Origin: Tipula vernalis
Taxonomy: Eukaryota > Arthropoda > Insecta > Diptera > Tipulidae
Reading direction: 5' to 3'
Length of the DNA stretch: 64,000 nt
Assembly (NCBI GenBank): GCA_958295665.1
Contig: OY282559.1
Coordinates: forward strand, 62,001 to 126,000
Under the pieces are notes generated by a model. It saw only the letters and a program-made list of their open reading frames with translations, was not told the DNA's origin and ran no database searches. Of the stretch, positions 19,901 to 31,794 are shown in pieces. Position 1 is the first letter of the stretch; every line of letters begins with the position of its first letter. The position numbers and the translations under genes were made by a program.

Positions 19901-22900
19901 ACGTGACAAAAATAACTACAATCCGGAGGAATTGGATATGGAAAAGGCTAACATAGCAAGGTGAGTTGTTTTGGTTAAATTTGTCAATATTAACACTATA
20001 CTCCGAAAGTAAAGTCCGTCTTAAAAAGATTTCCAATTTTTTTGCAATACTTTCAATTTTTACTAAACTATTGCAATTATCTTCAAACTTTTCCTATTTT
20101 TATTAAATAAAAATATTTTAATTTTTCCTTTAATAATAGTCCGCTGTTTTAAGCGCAGTTTCATGCATACCTGAACTGACTACATTTCCGTTCCCAATTC
20201 TAACCCCAGTTTGAATCTTGTTTATTGGCATTTTATAAAAATCCACGTAAATTTTACAGATTTTTCGTAATAAAATCATATTCAGAAGATGACATTCATC
20301 GTAGTATTAAATATGAAATTTGGTGCTCAACCGAGCACGGTAATAAACGTCTAGATCAAGCGTATCGCGAGGTAGAAAAGGAGAATGGCATAATCTACCT
20401 ATTTTTCTCCGTTAACGGGTCAGGACATTTTTGTGGCATTGCGCAAATGATTAGTCCCGTTGACTATAATTCAAACTCTTCAGTATGGTCGCAAAATAAA
20501 TGGAAAGGCGTTTTTAAAGTACGATGGATTTACGTCAAAGATATACCGAATACCCATTTAAGGCATATACATTTAGAGAACAATGAGAATAAATCGGTAA
20601 CACATTCACGTGACACTCAAGAAGTTCCTAACGCTAAGGGGCAGCAGGTTTTGAAATTAATTCATTCTTATAAGCATACCACATCGATTTTTGATGATTT
20701 TACACACTATGAAAAAAGGCAGGAGGAAGAGGATTCACGTAAGGATTCACCCAGTGCACTAGGCGGGCCTGAGGGATCAGGAGGCCCCTCTAAATTGGGA
20801 ATAACCAGTTCTTCGGGCGGTTCACTTAAACACAATAATTATGATAATTCGAGCGGCGGTAGCGGTGGTAATCCTCCACGGCCACATTATTCCAACTATG
20901 ACAAATCAAATCATTACAATAGTAATGGTGGTGGTGGTGGAAGTTCTTATGAAAAATATGGAAATTATAGTGGAAAAAATTACGGTAGGTCTAGGATAAG
21001 CAAAATGTGTGGGTCCATTTTATTAGTAAACATTTTTGATTTTAGGTTACGATAATAGAAATCAGTACAATAATCACCGACCAAGCGGTAATTACAATTA
21101 CAATTATGACAATCGTCGTGACGATCGGGGTGGCAGAGAAAGTAGCGGTGGATACGATCGTAAAGATAGCCATGAAGGTGGTAACAACAGTAGTGGATAT
21201 TACAATAGAGATAACGATTTTCATCACAACAAAAATCATCGGAATCCTATGGGCGGTGGAAATTTAGAGCGTAATGATTATCGAGATCAAAGACGCGATG
21301 ATAATCGATCGTATAATAATAGAGATCGGGACCAAGATGGTGGTAGTGTAGGTGGTGGCGGTGGATACGGCAATCGAGGTGGACATCGTGATAATTATCG
21401 TGTAAGTACAAAAATCATTTTCTTTTATAATTGCACGGTGTAATTGAATTTTATAAACGCTACGTCACGTTTTTGTCCGTGTGCCATTCCTTGGTTTAAA
21501 TAAATTTTGTAAATGAACGTTATTTTATTTAGAAATGTTCTCAATTTTATTGTTTTTGATAATTTTTGTGGAATATTTAATTGTTTGAATTCTTCAACCA
21601 TTTCGGCAAACAGCCTGGTTTACAAATCGGCATAATTTTTCACAATAATTTTAATTATAGCGTCAAGACAGAGCATTTGTTCGATTATAGTACATAAATG
21701 CAATTTTACAATTGCTATACATATTGTAATGTGGCAAATTTGCCACTTGTAAGTACTTTGAGTAGATACCATTGATTTAGTATGACAACAGAAGACAACA
21801 GAATAAGAAATGTTTCTCCAAACAGTTATAAATAAAAACAAAGGCCTTACAAAAATGTTCATTACCTACATAGGTTTGACTGCCTGTGAGTTTACGTAAA
21901 TATTCCTCGGAAAAATTGTCTGCAATTTAAAAATATTTTATGTGCAATTTAAGCCTGATTTCCATTATGAAACTTTTACTGACAGTACTTTTTACTGAGT
22001 AAAAACGTAAACATCGAAAATTTCATTGAATTGACACAGATCATTCTTTGTTTTTAATTTTTTTTGAAAAATTGCATTGAAAAATCGAAATATTTTTCCA
22101 GTACTGACAAAATATACTTCGCTTCATATATTTTTCAGTAAATTTTGTCAGTATACTATAAAAAATGTCAGTATACTATAATAATATTGTCAGTACTGTG
22201 AAACTGAAAAAGTGTTTTTTTTCTCTCACACAGCACGCGAATATATATTTTTATTTCATTTTTTTTATACTGTCAGTAAATATTTCATAATGGAAATCAG
22301 GCTTTAAAATAATTTTCTTCGGAAGGGGAAATTTGTTTACGAAATAAATTTCGTCGATTGGTTGCCAGCTGAAAATTTTTCAGCTGGTTGCCAGCTGAAA
22401 ATTTTTCATCAGAATATTTACGTAAACTTGCATGCCGAGTTTACGACCATTTTCTGAAGAAAAATTTTCAACAGGCAACCAATCGACGTAGTCTATTTTG
22501 TAAACAAATTTCCCCTTCCGAACATAATTCTTTTGTTTTCCATTTAAAATATATTCACCCATTCCACACGAGTCGCGCTTACGCTGTTGCAATTCTTCGT
22601 CTCTTATCTCTTTGCACTGTTTTTGCCAATAAACTAAATTTTGTTTATAGGCAAAAACAGTGCAAAGAGGTAAGAGACGAAGAAATGCAAGAGCGTAAGC
22701 GCGACTCGTGTGGAATAGGTGATTGAGTGCGAGTTTACGACCATTTTCTGAAGAAAAATTTTCAGCAGATTCAATATATTTTAAATGGAAAACAAAAGAA
22801 TTATGTTCGGAAGGGGAAATTTGTTTCCAAAATAGACTACGTCGATTGGTTGCCTGTTGAAAATTTTTCTTCAGAAAATGGTCGTAAACTCGCACGCAGT

Positions 22901-25806
22901 GCGAGTTTACGACCATTTGATTAAAATTTTTCAGTGCGAGTTTACGACCATTTTCTGAAGAAAAATTTTCAACAGGCAACCAATCGACGTAGTCTATTTT
23001 GTAAACAAATTTCCCCTTCCGAACATAATTCTTTTGTTTTCCATTTAAAATATATTGAGTGCGAGTTTACGACCATTTTCTGAAGAAAAATTTTCAGCAG
23101 ATTCAATATATTTTAAATGGAAAACAAAAGAATTATGTTCGGAAGGGGAAATTTGTTTACAAAATAGACTACGTCGATTGGTTGCCTGTTGAAAATTTTT
23201 CTTCAGAACATGGTCGTAAACTCGGCATGAATCTACTGAAAATTTTTCTTCAGAAAATGGTCGTAAACTCGCACTAAACTCGCACGCACCCAGTGCGAAT
23301 AAAATTCTTTTAATGCTGAAAATTTTTCATCAGAATATTTTACGTAAACTTGCAGTGAAACATAAAATGCACGCTTTCGATTTGTCAATTTTTGAAAATT
23401 TGATTGTGTTTCTTTTATAAACATTTAACGTTTGATTATTGTATGTGTTTTCGTTTTTGTTTGTGTTTATCTGTTACTATAAAATATCAAATAATATAAC
23501 AGTTTGGATAAAAAAAAATCATTATGTCCCATTTAGATGAAGAAAATGTTTGCCTTGCAAAATTTGTCCGTGAAAATTAGAGCTGGGCGCAATACAAAAA
23601 TATGCACTAATTAAACTGAGAAAGAGTATGTAAACGAAAATGGTGATACCATAATTTTTTGGTGGTCAGATCGTATGCCATATTTGTTGACATTTATCTG
23701 TAGAGACAAAAATTAAATTAATTGGGGAAACGAATCAAAATAAAATAAATAGGGAATAACTTAATTAAATTATCACATTTAATAATTTTAAAAGATAATG
23801 AATGCTTATCATTCGATTTGACAATTTTTGAAAATTTGATTGTGTTTCTTTTATAAACATTTAACGTTTGATTATTGTATGTGTTTTCGTTTTTGTTTGT
23901 GTTTATCTGTTACTATAAAATATCAAATAATAAAATCTGGTCGAATATATTTTATAGTAACAGTTTTATTTTTATAGTAACCAAATTGCACAAAAAAAAA
24001 GACAAAAATCCTAGCAAAATTTTGCTGGTTTATGTTGTTGTCATTCAAACGAAAATTGTAATGTACTAATCTCTTCTCTTTCCTATGTTAAACATTTTTC
24101 TACGTCTAAATCGGACTTTATTGTAATAATATAATACAATTTTTGAAACTAGAAAATATTTTCCAAAAATAACGTTTATCAAGATTTTCTTAGTTCTTCG
24201 GAACTGTAGCATTCTCGTAGAGCGTAATTATAATCAGAGATTCACAAAAAGTATCGATAATATATGATCCAAGTACCTTTTTTGTACTTGATGCTTTACT
24301 GAAACTCGATATTTTTTCTTCACACCTAGCAAAAATCAAAATTAAAATCCTAATGTAGATGCATTGACTATATCAAATTTGTACACAAAAACAGCTGTGT
24401 CGGGTTTTCAACTTTCATGGATTGGTGAGTTAGGTTTATGCTCTTTTATTAAGAAAAAATGTATACATTATTTCATGTCGACACAATATGTTGTTGCTCT
24501 TTCATTTAAATGAAAAACTTTCTTTTGTTGCTCAATGTACCGCGTCTCAGAGTTTTTCAAACGTATTTTAGATTTTTTCAAATACCAACTTTCGCTTGAA
24601 AATGGCTTTCTGAAATTTTATTTAGAATTTTGAAGTTTTAGATTTTAAGCTGCTTTGAGATTTAAATTTTACGTGGCAAGTTGCCATTTGAAATATCAAA
24701 TTGAAATTACGAACTATCTACATTATCTATATCTAATTTTATAAATTTCACATTCCACTAACTTGCTAACTTCTACCACAAATCATTACATACAGATGAA
24801 TTAGCTTAACAAAAAAATTAAAAAGTCGATAGCGCCGGTTTTTGAAGCTGCGTATTTTTTTGTACTAAAATTAAAATGGGTGACATATGTAGAATAGAAA
24901 CAAATGAACACCATTTATGCCCCAATTCCACTGTGAAAAATTGACTGAGCTGACTTGAAGTTGGAAGAAGACAAAAAATAATAATCCATGAGAGTGAGAA
25001 GATAAAGGATTTTGTTATTGTTTTTTTATAGCAAATTTTGTGGATACATTTTGACAGGTAAACAAAAACATAACCAAGAATTATTTAAAAAAAGTGTTAA
25101 TTTGATTATTTTCACGATTCAAAATAATCTAAAAAATGAATTATTATTAATAGTCATATCAGAATTATTTTATTCAAATTATTTCCGTCATAAAATACAA
25201 AATTAAAAAAATCATTCACATAAAAATGCCAAACTATTAAAATTATCAGTGTGTGAGAGAAATATTTTTCATCGGTACACAATATTTAGGTACATGGATT
25301 AAGCCGGTATTCCATTACGAAAAATTTACTGATTGCTGGAAAAAATGAAAGAAGACAAAAAAATGTTACATTAGAGTGACAAAGAAAAAACAATTTTTTT
25401 ATTTTTTATTTTATAGCAAAATTGTATGGATAAATTTTGACAGCCATAACCAACAAATATGAACAAAATTATGCGTTATTCTTAATTCGTATATTTTCAC
25501 CTCTCAAAATTATCTAAAAAATTAAATATTATTTTCACCCATATCAGAATTATTTTTTTTCATTTATTTTCCGTCACAGAATTAAAAATAAAAAAAAATC
25601 TTCACCATAAAAATGACGTACTATGAAAATTAATATTGTGTGCGAGAAAAATTTATGTAAATGTGTTAGAGGGTTGCAATAAAAAGTACTCCATTTGATA
25701 CTTTTTGTCATAACCTGCTAAAATTCTCTCTTTAGAAAGCCCGATCAAATGTATACTATTGCTGTAAAAGTATCTATACTGATGAATATATTTGTGAAAT
25801 GACATC

Positions 25807-25882
<76 letters not shown>

Positions 25883-28800
25883 GAATACAGTGTAGAAAAC
25901 ATAGACATTCGCATACTACAAAACTAAAAGAGAGTAAAATCTAAATCAATAGAAACGAATCATGTGCAACTGTCATTTTATTTTAATATTTTAATTTCAG
26001 CTTATTTTAAAGAAAACATAATATTTAATTAAAAAAAATTAACAATTTTTAACCTTATATTTCGACCTATTGGTCAACTTCTGAGGCATTAAAAAACTAT
26101 TTTTGTAATATAAAAATCTTAGAAACTATTTTTGACATAATTATTTCATTTTTAAACTAAAAACAATGTATACAGAAAGGATTTTTCTTTTTAATTTTTT
26201 TGTAACGAATTTTTTTTTATCATTTTCATATTATTTTATTGCCGTCTTACTTTGGTAACTGGAATATTAATTGGTATAGAAATCAAAATGCAAATTATGC
26301 TCAAAATAAAAACCGAAAATAATTTGCCATTTTTTCGGCACGTAATTTTTTCAACTTCGTGCGGTTTTAATTTCCTTCTCCGTTTATATTTTCGTGGCCC
26401 CGTCTATAAATATAAAATAGAATACACATTGATATGACAAATATTATATACTTAATTCTCCACCGTTCTCCATTTACTTACAATCGGTTGTCTCTTCATG
26501 GCCGTATTCATGTCACTGTGTTGAATCAAATGTTGAATTAAATCTAGTGACGTTACAAACAACTCGTGACAAACTTGGCAGTAATAAGGTGTAGTTGAAT
26601 TTCCCCTTTTGGTGTCAGGTCTCGAATGATGTGATCGTAATGTTCTCGCAATACAACTCGCAGATTAAAGGCTCGAGGGCACACTGAACAAACGTAAGGT
26701 TTTTCACCTGTATGAATCCTTTCATATTTTCGTAATGTCCCACCATCAGCAAAAGCTTTCCAACAATAACGACACCCATAAGGTCTTTCACCCATATGAA
26801 CACGTATATGAATTTGTTGTAAACTACGCGAACCAAATGTTTTGCCACACTCGCTATAGAGAATTGCCGCCCTGCAACATTCGTATGCGAATGACGATGA
26901 TTCATGAGGGAGCGTCCATCGGGAAATTCTTCTCCGCACATATCACACGTAACAGTTTTATTTCGATGCGAAGCCATATGCCGAACAGGAATGATTTTTT
27001 TCGCTGGAATGTTCACATAAATGTTTCGATACTGTTCGACTGACGCGACACAATTTACCACAAAGGCGGCATGAATGTTGAGTTAATTCGTTTGCGTGCA
27101 CGATACGTATATGAGATTTAATAATTGATTCCTCGAGAAATGACTCACCGCAGAACATACATTTCAATGGTTGGCATCGTGCATGCACTTCGGCATGGGC
27201 TAACAAATCTAAAGCTTCGGCAAATGATTCACCACATACATTGCAACAATGACCACCACACTGGCCAATTTACGGCCATTCATCAGTCGTTTCCTTTTTA
27301 ACATTATATCTCGATTTTATTAATATTTTGTTTGTTTGTTGTGTTTAATTATTTTAATCGTATGAAATAAAGTTTTCAATATAAACAGTTTTTTTCCGTC
27401 TCGATTTCTTATCCTTTTAAATTGTTGTGCTTAATTATTTTAATCGAATTAAATAAAATCAAGACACAAAAACTCTAATTGACAACTTTGACAACTAAAA
27501 ATTGACGTTTCTAATTTGTTGTTGTAGTTGATTTATGAAAAAATATACATTTCGTAAAATTGATGTACATCGAAAAAACATTGATGTTTTTTGGCAAATC
27601 GAATATGGTTTTCGATGTACATCAATTTTTTTTGATGTTTTTTGGCGAAAAGAATTTAACATAAGTAGTGTGTGATATCAACTGGAATTAGTAGTGGTAA
27701 GAAACAAAAAAATTTGAATTTTTTTTATATGGTTTTTTGTAGCGACCAATACACTCTTCAGTATATATTATTAAATGTGTGTAAATTAAGCCTGATTTCC
27801 ATTACGAAATATTTACTGAGTATTTTTTACTGAATAAAAACATAAAAATCGAAAATGTCATTAAAGTGACGGAGAATGGTCTTTGTTTTTAATTTTTTTG
27901 AAAAATTGCATTGAAAAATTAAAATATTTTTCCAGTACTGAAAAAATATACTTCGCTTCATATATTTTTCAGGAAATTTTGTCAGTATACTATAAAAATG
28001 TCAGTATATTATAATAATTTTTTCAGTACTGTAAAACTGAAAAAGTGTTTTTTTTCTCTCACACAGCACGCGAATATATATTTTTATCCCATTTTGTTTT
28101 TACTGTCAGTAAATATTTCATAATGGAAATCAGGCTTTAACTATGAACGCAATCAGGCTTTCTAAAGAGAGAATTTTAGCAGGTTATGCTTTTTGTCAAT
28201 AATTATGGCATCACACTAACACAGCCACAACTTTTTTGTAATAAAAATGTTTACTGACGAAGTCGGGTGTCTCATTCACACAACCACCGATTTTATATTT
28301 TTATCTCAATATATTTTTGCTGATAAACATTTTTTCACAATGGAATCCGGCTTTAGTGGACTGATTTGATACTTTTTTTTAAATTTCGATCTCAGTGCAC
28401 TAAAACAGACACACATTTTTTGTAAGTAAAATCTTGACTGACTCGTTATGTTTACTGACAAATTTTGATTCATAGTGGAATTTAGGCATTAAGCCTGGTT
28501 TCCATTATGAAACATTTACTGACAGTATTTTTTACTGAATAAAAACATAAAAGTCGAAATTTCATTGAAATGACACAGATCATTTTTTGTTTTTAATTTT
28601 TTTTGAAAAATTGCATTGAAAAATTGAAATATTTTTCCAGTACTGAAAAAATATATTTCGCTCATATATTTTTCAGTAAATTTTGGCAGTATACTATAAA
28701 AATGTCAGTATACTATAATAATTTTTTCTGTACTGTAAAACTGAAAAAGTGTTTTACTGTAGTGTTTTTTTATTCGCTCCGGATAGCTGCTATCGAGAGC

Positions 28801-30182
28801 CGTCATATGAAAAGTGGCTCCGGATAGCGCTCCGTATAAATAGGTAGAGCCAAATATTTTTTATATCAAGTTTTCGCTAAACAATTGAATTAAAAATGAT
28901 AGTTTGATGTTAAATAAGTTTAGTTTACCAATAAATAGCGCGTCAAATTTAAATTTAGGCGTAGAAAAATGACGGCTCTCGATAGCAGCTATCCGGAGCG
29001 AATAAAAAAACGCGGTTTTTTTCTCTCACACAGCTTGCGAATATATATTTTTATCCCATTTTGTTTATATTGTCAGTAAATATTTCATAATGGAAATCAG
29101 GCTTTAATTCGATTATTTTCACATCTCAAAATTATCTAAAAAATTAATTATTATTAATACTCATATCAGAATTATTATTTTTCGAATATTTTCCGTCAAA
29201 TACTAAAAAATTAAAAAAAAATGTACCATTAAATCGCCATGCTATTAAAATTATTAGTGTGTGCAAGAAATATTTTTCATCGTACACAATATTTATGCAG
29301 TTTTATCTCGATTTGATACTTTTTGACCATAATCAAAAACATGTAAAGTTCCAAGACGAATTCAAGAAAAATGACAACTTGACGGAGTTAAAAACCGAGT
29401 TAAAATTATGTTACCTCTCTTTTGTGTACAGCGAGATAACATATTTAGCCGCGTTTTTTTATTCTCTCCGGATAGTTGCTATCGAGAGCCGTCATATAAA
29501 ATGTGGCTCCCGATAGTGCTCCGTATAAATAGATAGAGCCAAATATTTTTTATATCAAGTTTTCGCTAAACAATTGGATTAAAAATGATAGTTTGGTGTT
29601 AAATAAATTTAGTTTACAACAAATTTAAATTTAGGCTTCTTGATAGCAGCTTGCGGGAGCGAATAAAAAACTCAGCATAGGTACGAAACGAAATGTAATT
29701 TTATTAAAGGACGCTCTTAAAGGTATCGATACTTTTATTACGATGCTATTAATGAGTAAAGTATCGAAATTTTCGATTTGATGCCACGTCCCTTATTATA
29801 ATTCGAAGATTTCTAAGTTTCACTAAATTGGTAGGAATTAGTGTAGATATAAAAAACCGAAAAGAAGCTGCAAACCGCTGTTTTTTAAGTCTAAAACCGA
29901 AAATAGTTGTTTGTTTTTACAAACCCTACCTGGAAGGAGGAATGAACGATCCATGATACAAAAACTAATTAACCATGAATGGTTTGATTAAAGAGTTTTA
30001 TTTATTTTATTTTCCTGATAATGATTTTATTTTGCTTCAAAATTAAAGTAATATTAATTGTCTTCTTATGTTCAATTTAGGATCGTGGTGAACATCATGG
30101 GGGCGGTAGTCGTGGAGGACGAGGCGGAAACAATGGAGGAGGCGGTCGAGGTGGTAATAATAGTGGTGTTTATCGAAACTAA
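16990..30182 (+). CDS. Ythdf: YTH domain-containing family protein (YTHDF), cytoplasmic m6A reader
   Basis: Binds N6-methyladenosine in mRNA and influences its fate in the cytoplasm. Coding exons as I join them: 16990-17013, 17199-17223, 18811-19007, 19065-19960, 20260-20984, 21046-21401, 30081-30182. All introns are GT-AG and all phases agree, giving 774 aa. The N-terminus [16 protein letters not shown] matches the start of YTHDF proteins. [12 protein letters not shown] and KHNMDIGTW are further family landmarks, followed by a Pro/Gln/His/Asn-rich disordered region, then HPVLEKL. The YTH domain spans about 381-535, with [20 protein letters not shown]. The m6A aromatic cage is Trp402, Trp457 and Trp462. 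An Arg/Gly/Tyr/Asn-rich tail follows, finishing in RGG repeats from the last exon. The acidic N-terminal block found in vertebrate YTHDFs was not found. The last intron is 8.7 kb and transposon-filled. Confidence 0.93.
17224..18810 (+). other. YTHDF intron 2 (1.6 kb)
   Basis: AT-rich, with no recognisable transposon or gene. The 3' end has two possible acceptors four bases apart (ACAG at 18806, TCAG at 18810). Only the second keeps the frame from exon 2, which ends in phase 1. Confidence 0.6.
21952..22303 (+). mobile_element. MITE-A copy 1 (TTA target duplication)
   Basis: A 352-bp element with inverted ends AGCCTGATTTCCATTATGAA and its complement, flanked by TTA on both sides. The 3-bp TTA target and short TIRs suggest a PIF/Harbinger-type MITE (inference). 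The interior is AT-rich with repeated GTCAGTA words. Confidence 0.85.
22308..23360. repeat. Palindromic array of a 35-bp motif in both orientations
   Basis: The core GAGTTTACGACCATTTTCTG followed by AAGAAAAATTTTC occurs at least four times forward (about 22439, 22731, 22936, 23060) and three times reversed (about 22857-22896, 23189-23222, 23236-23272). It is interleaved with inverted copies of other blocks, for example GGAAGGGGAAATTTGTTT, ACGTCGATTGGTTGCC and ATTTTAAATGGAAAACAAAA. Long hairpins would form at several levels. Both strands show chance open frames that spell the same peptides because the array is palindromic. No gene is inferred. Confidence 0.8.
23376..23932 (+). repeat. Direct repeat pair (about 120 bp, 437 bp apart)
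   Basis: The stretch beginning CGATTTGTCAATTTTTGAAA and ending CTATAAAATATCAAATAATA occurs at 23376-23497 and again at about 23815-23932, nearly identical. The 315 bp between holds a short frame at 23524 (ATGTCCCATTTAGATGAAG, about 18 codons to a stop) of unknown origin. It could be a small non-autonomous element or a local duplication. Confidence 0.7.
25807..25878. repeat. (TA)n microsatellite
   Basis: About 70 bp of uninterrupted AT dinucleotides inside the YTHDF last intron. Confidence 0.95.
26485..27290 (-). pseudogene. C2H2 zinc-finger gene fragment, frameshifted
   Basis: On the minus strand, about seven to eight C2H2 fingers can be read across at least three frames. Examples are [71 protein letters not shown] and [17 protein letters not shown], with HTGEKPYVC linkers and a last finger of the form YCQVCHELF. 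The first Cys of one finger is Tyr, an early stop lies near 27270, and frameshifts occur near 27000, 26930 and 26600. The right-hand end runs into GATTGTAAGTAAATG, a good splice-donor sequence. It may therefore be a duplicated genomic exon rather than a processed copy. It lies antisense in the YTHDF intron. Confidence 0.85.
27559..27626. repeat. Small hairpin, 17-bp arms
   Basis: TTGATGTACATCGAAAA and its exact complement flank a short loop, and both are followed by TTGATGTTTTTTGGC in the same direction. Possibly the remnant of a foldback element; no gene is seen. Confidence 0.6.
27789..28136 (+). mobile_element. MITE-A copy 2
   Basis: A 348-bp element with ends AGCCTGATTTCCATTACGAA and the complement, flanked by TTA (27786-27788 and 28137-28139). 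It aligns along its full length with 21952-22303. Confidence 0.85.
28137..28491. repeat. Degraded MITE relatives between MITE-A copies
   Basis: No gene. Words such as AATGGAATCCGGCTTTA and AGTGGAATTTAGGC look like terminal pieces of elements related to MITE-A with diverged ends. Confidence 0.4.
28492..29103 (+). mobile_element. MITE-A copy 3, interrupted by MITE-B
   Basis: The ends match MITE-A (AGCCTGGTTTCCATTATGAA and complement) with TTA on each side. The interior aligns with copies 1 and 2 up to CTGAAAAAGTGTTTT and resumes at TTTCTCTCACACAGC. About 250 bp of an unrelated inverted-repeat element sits between, so MITE-B jumped into this copy. Confidence 0.85.
28764..29011. mobile_element. 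MITE-B copy 1, nested in MITE-A
   Basis: Long inverted ends beginning TTTTTTATTCGCTCCGGATA continue through GCTGCTATCGAGAGCCGTCA and are matched exactly at the right end on the other strand. The centre is AT-rich with a TAGAGCCAAATATT word shared with copy 2. Confidence 0.85.
29450..29670. mobile_element. MITE-B copy 2, degraded
   Basis: Aligns with 28764-29011 over its left arm and centre (TCTCCGGATAGTTGCTATCG, ATAGAGCCAAATATTTTTTA). The right arm is shortened and mutated (GATAGCAGCTTGCGGGAGCG). A 24-codon remnant of flanking frame is chance. Confidence 0.75.
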
Positions 30183-30324
30183 GAAATATCAATTAAAAAT
30201 AAACTTATTAGTGAAAAAATTATTAATAAAATTTAGTGTGTCTTCTCAAAAATTCGTTACAAAAAAACAAATATGTATTAAACAAAAAACAGTAAATAAA
30301 TCCCTTTAAAACATTGAATTAATT

Positions 30325-30330
30325 AATAAA
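30325..30330 (+). promoter_or_regulatory. Candidate YTHDF polyadenylation signal
   Basis: AATAAA about 145 bp after the stop codon; another lies at 30295-30300. Which is used cannot be told, and several AT-rich alternatives follow. Confidence 0.4.
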
Positions 30331-31786
30331 CTTTTTTTAAATATAACATTTTCTTTTTTTTGCTTAAATACTATAAATAATTTAGCAAAAAAATGTATTA
30401 ATTATATAAAAAATAAATAAAAACATTGTGTGTGAAACAAAAAAAAAACGTTAATGACATTTTTTACACGAATAATTAAAATAGTGATTTTTTATTACTT
30501 TTATTCTTTAATAATTTTTTTTTAATATTCTACATAATGTTTTATAAATTTTCAACAAAAATTAAATGATAACATGAAATTAAATAATTTCTCAGCCTAA
30601 TTTTAAGAATATATAGTTTTCTTTTTAAAATTTTATTTTTGTCTTATTCTACTAAGTACATGCAAAAAAAACAATATAAAGCAACGCGTTATACGTGAAA
30701 ACCTAAAACTAAAAATGCTCCATATTGTTCTGAAAAATATTAATTTGAAACCAGAAATTATGAAACAAATATTGTTAAAATAAAAATAATTATTTAGATA
30801 TTTTATATATATGTAATAATAATTATAATAAATATAGTATTATTGTAAACTAAAATAAAAATTCAACAAAAAAATGATAAAAAAATAGCTTGTTCTGTAT
30901 TTTATACCACCCTACCTAAAATTTAAATATTTATGTCGTGTAATAAAATTAAGAAATTTCGCGTAAAAATTATAACCTTTTTATATTTTTGAGATTAATA
31001 TTTCACTTTCTTGCTGGTGTACGGTAATTTAAAGTCGTACAAAATAAGATTTAGTTTTGTAGGATTCGCCCTATTAGTACCAAAGTCAGCTTGGAAGTTA
31101 GAATTTACATTGCCCAAACAGAGACGATATCAAAAGGTGTTTTGCAGCGGTATTTTGTTGAGAAAAATTTAAACAAATTTGGTTTTAATTTATTTTTTTG
31201 TCCTACTCTTTCCTATATACTGCTACGATTTAAATAAAGAAACATTTTTCTTGGCTTTATTTAAATCATGCGGTGATATTTTGTTTTGAAACATTTCCAT
31301 ACAATGTACTTGGCATCCTTCGCAAAACAAATATTAAAGTATTTGATTAGAATTTTAATTTACTAAAATAACAAAAATATGTTGGTTGGATTGTGTTAAA
31401 AACAAATAATTTTTGTTTAGTGTTATCCGTCTTACTTTGGTAAAAGTTATTCCTATTCGGATAAGAATGAAATTTTGCCCAAAGTAAGAGCCAAGAATAA
31501 TTTTTTCTTTTACTTTCAACAGTTGGCATCAAGCTCTAGAAATATAATTATTATTTAGAATTTTAACAAACATAAAATAGTGATAACAAATTATTGAATA
31601 AAGTATAATAATTCCAAATGATAATTAACAAAATTTAAAATTTTGATTTATCGAAAAATTAGGAATTGTTGTTTAATATATTTACTCTAGTGGTAAACAT
31701 TACAACTACGTGAAGAGAATTTTTCTATACCTACTTCTTATTGTTGTTGTAAAATTGTCATTGTTGTTGTAAAATTGTCAAAGTAA
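30331..31786. other. AT-rich region downstream of YTHDF
   Basis: Probably 3' UTR followed by spacer. No open frame with recognisable similarity and no clear repeat structure, apart from a short duplicated TTGTTGTTGTAAAATTGTCA near 31741-31775. Confidence 0.4.
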
Positions 31787-31794
31787 GACTACAG

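Larger units (their letters stand above)
21402..30080 (+). other. YTHDF last intron (8.7 kb), transposon-filled
   Basis: It begins CGT|GTAAGTA and ends TTCAATTTAG|GATCGT. It contains three MITE-A copies, two MITE-B copies, a palindromic array, a (TA)n tract and an antisense zinc-finger pseudogene. Between these (23933-25805, 25879-26484, 29671-30070) the sequence is AT-rich without genes. Remnants of elements that resemble MITE-A ends but with CCACTGTGAAAAATT words lie near 24900 and 25300. If the intron were retained, translation would add 13 residues and stop at 21443. Confidence 0.8.

Noticed and set aside
22380..23277. Frames on both strands giving nearly the same peptide ([11 protein letters not shown] and NFSSENGRK words)
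   Set aside because: The region is a palindromic array, so both strands spell the same sequences. No start context, domain or codon bias supports a protein.
22308..23360. CRISPR-like array of repeats
   Set aside because: The repeats are in both orientations with irregular spacing in a eukaryotic intron and there are no unique spacers.
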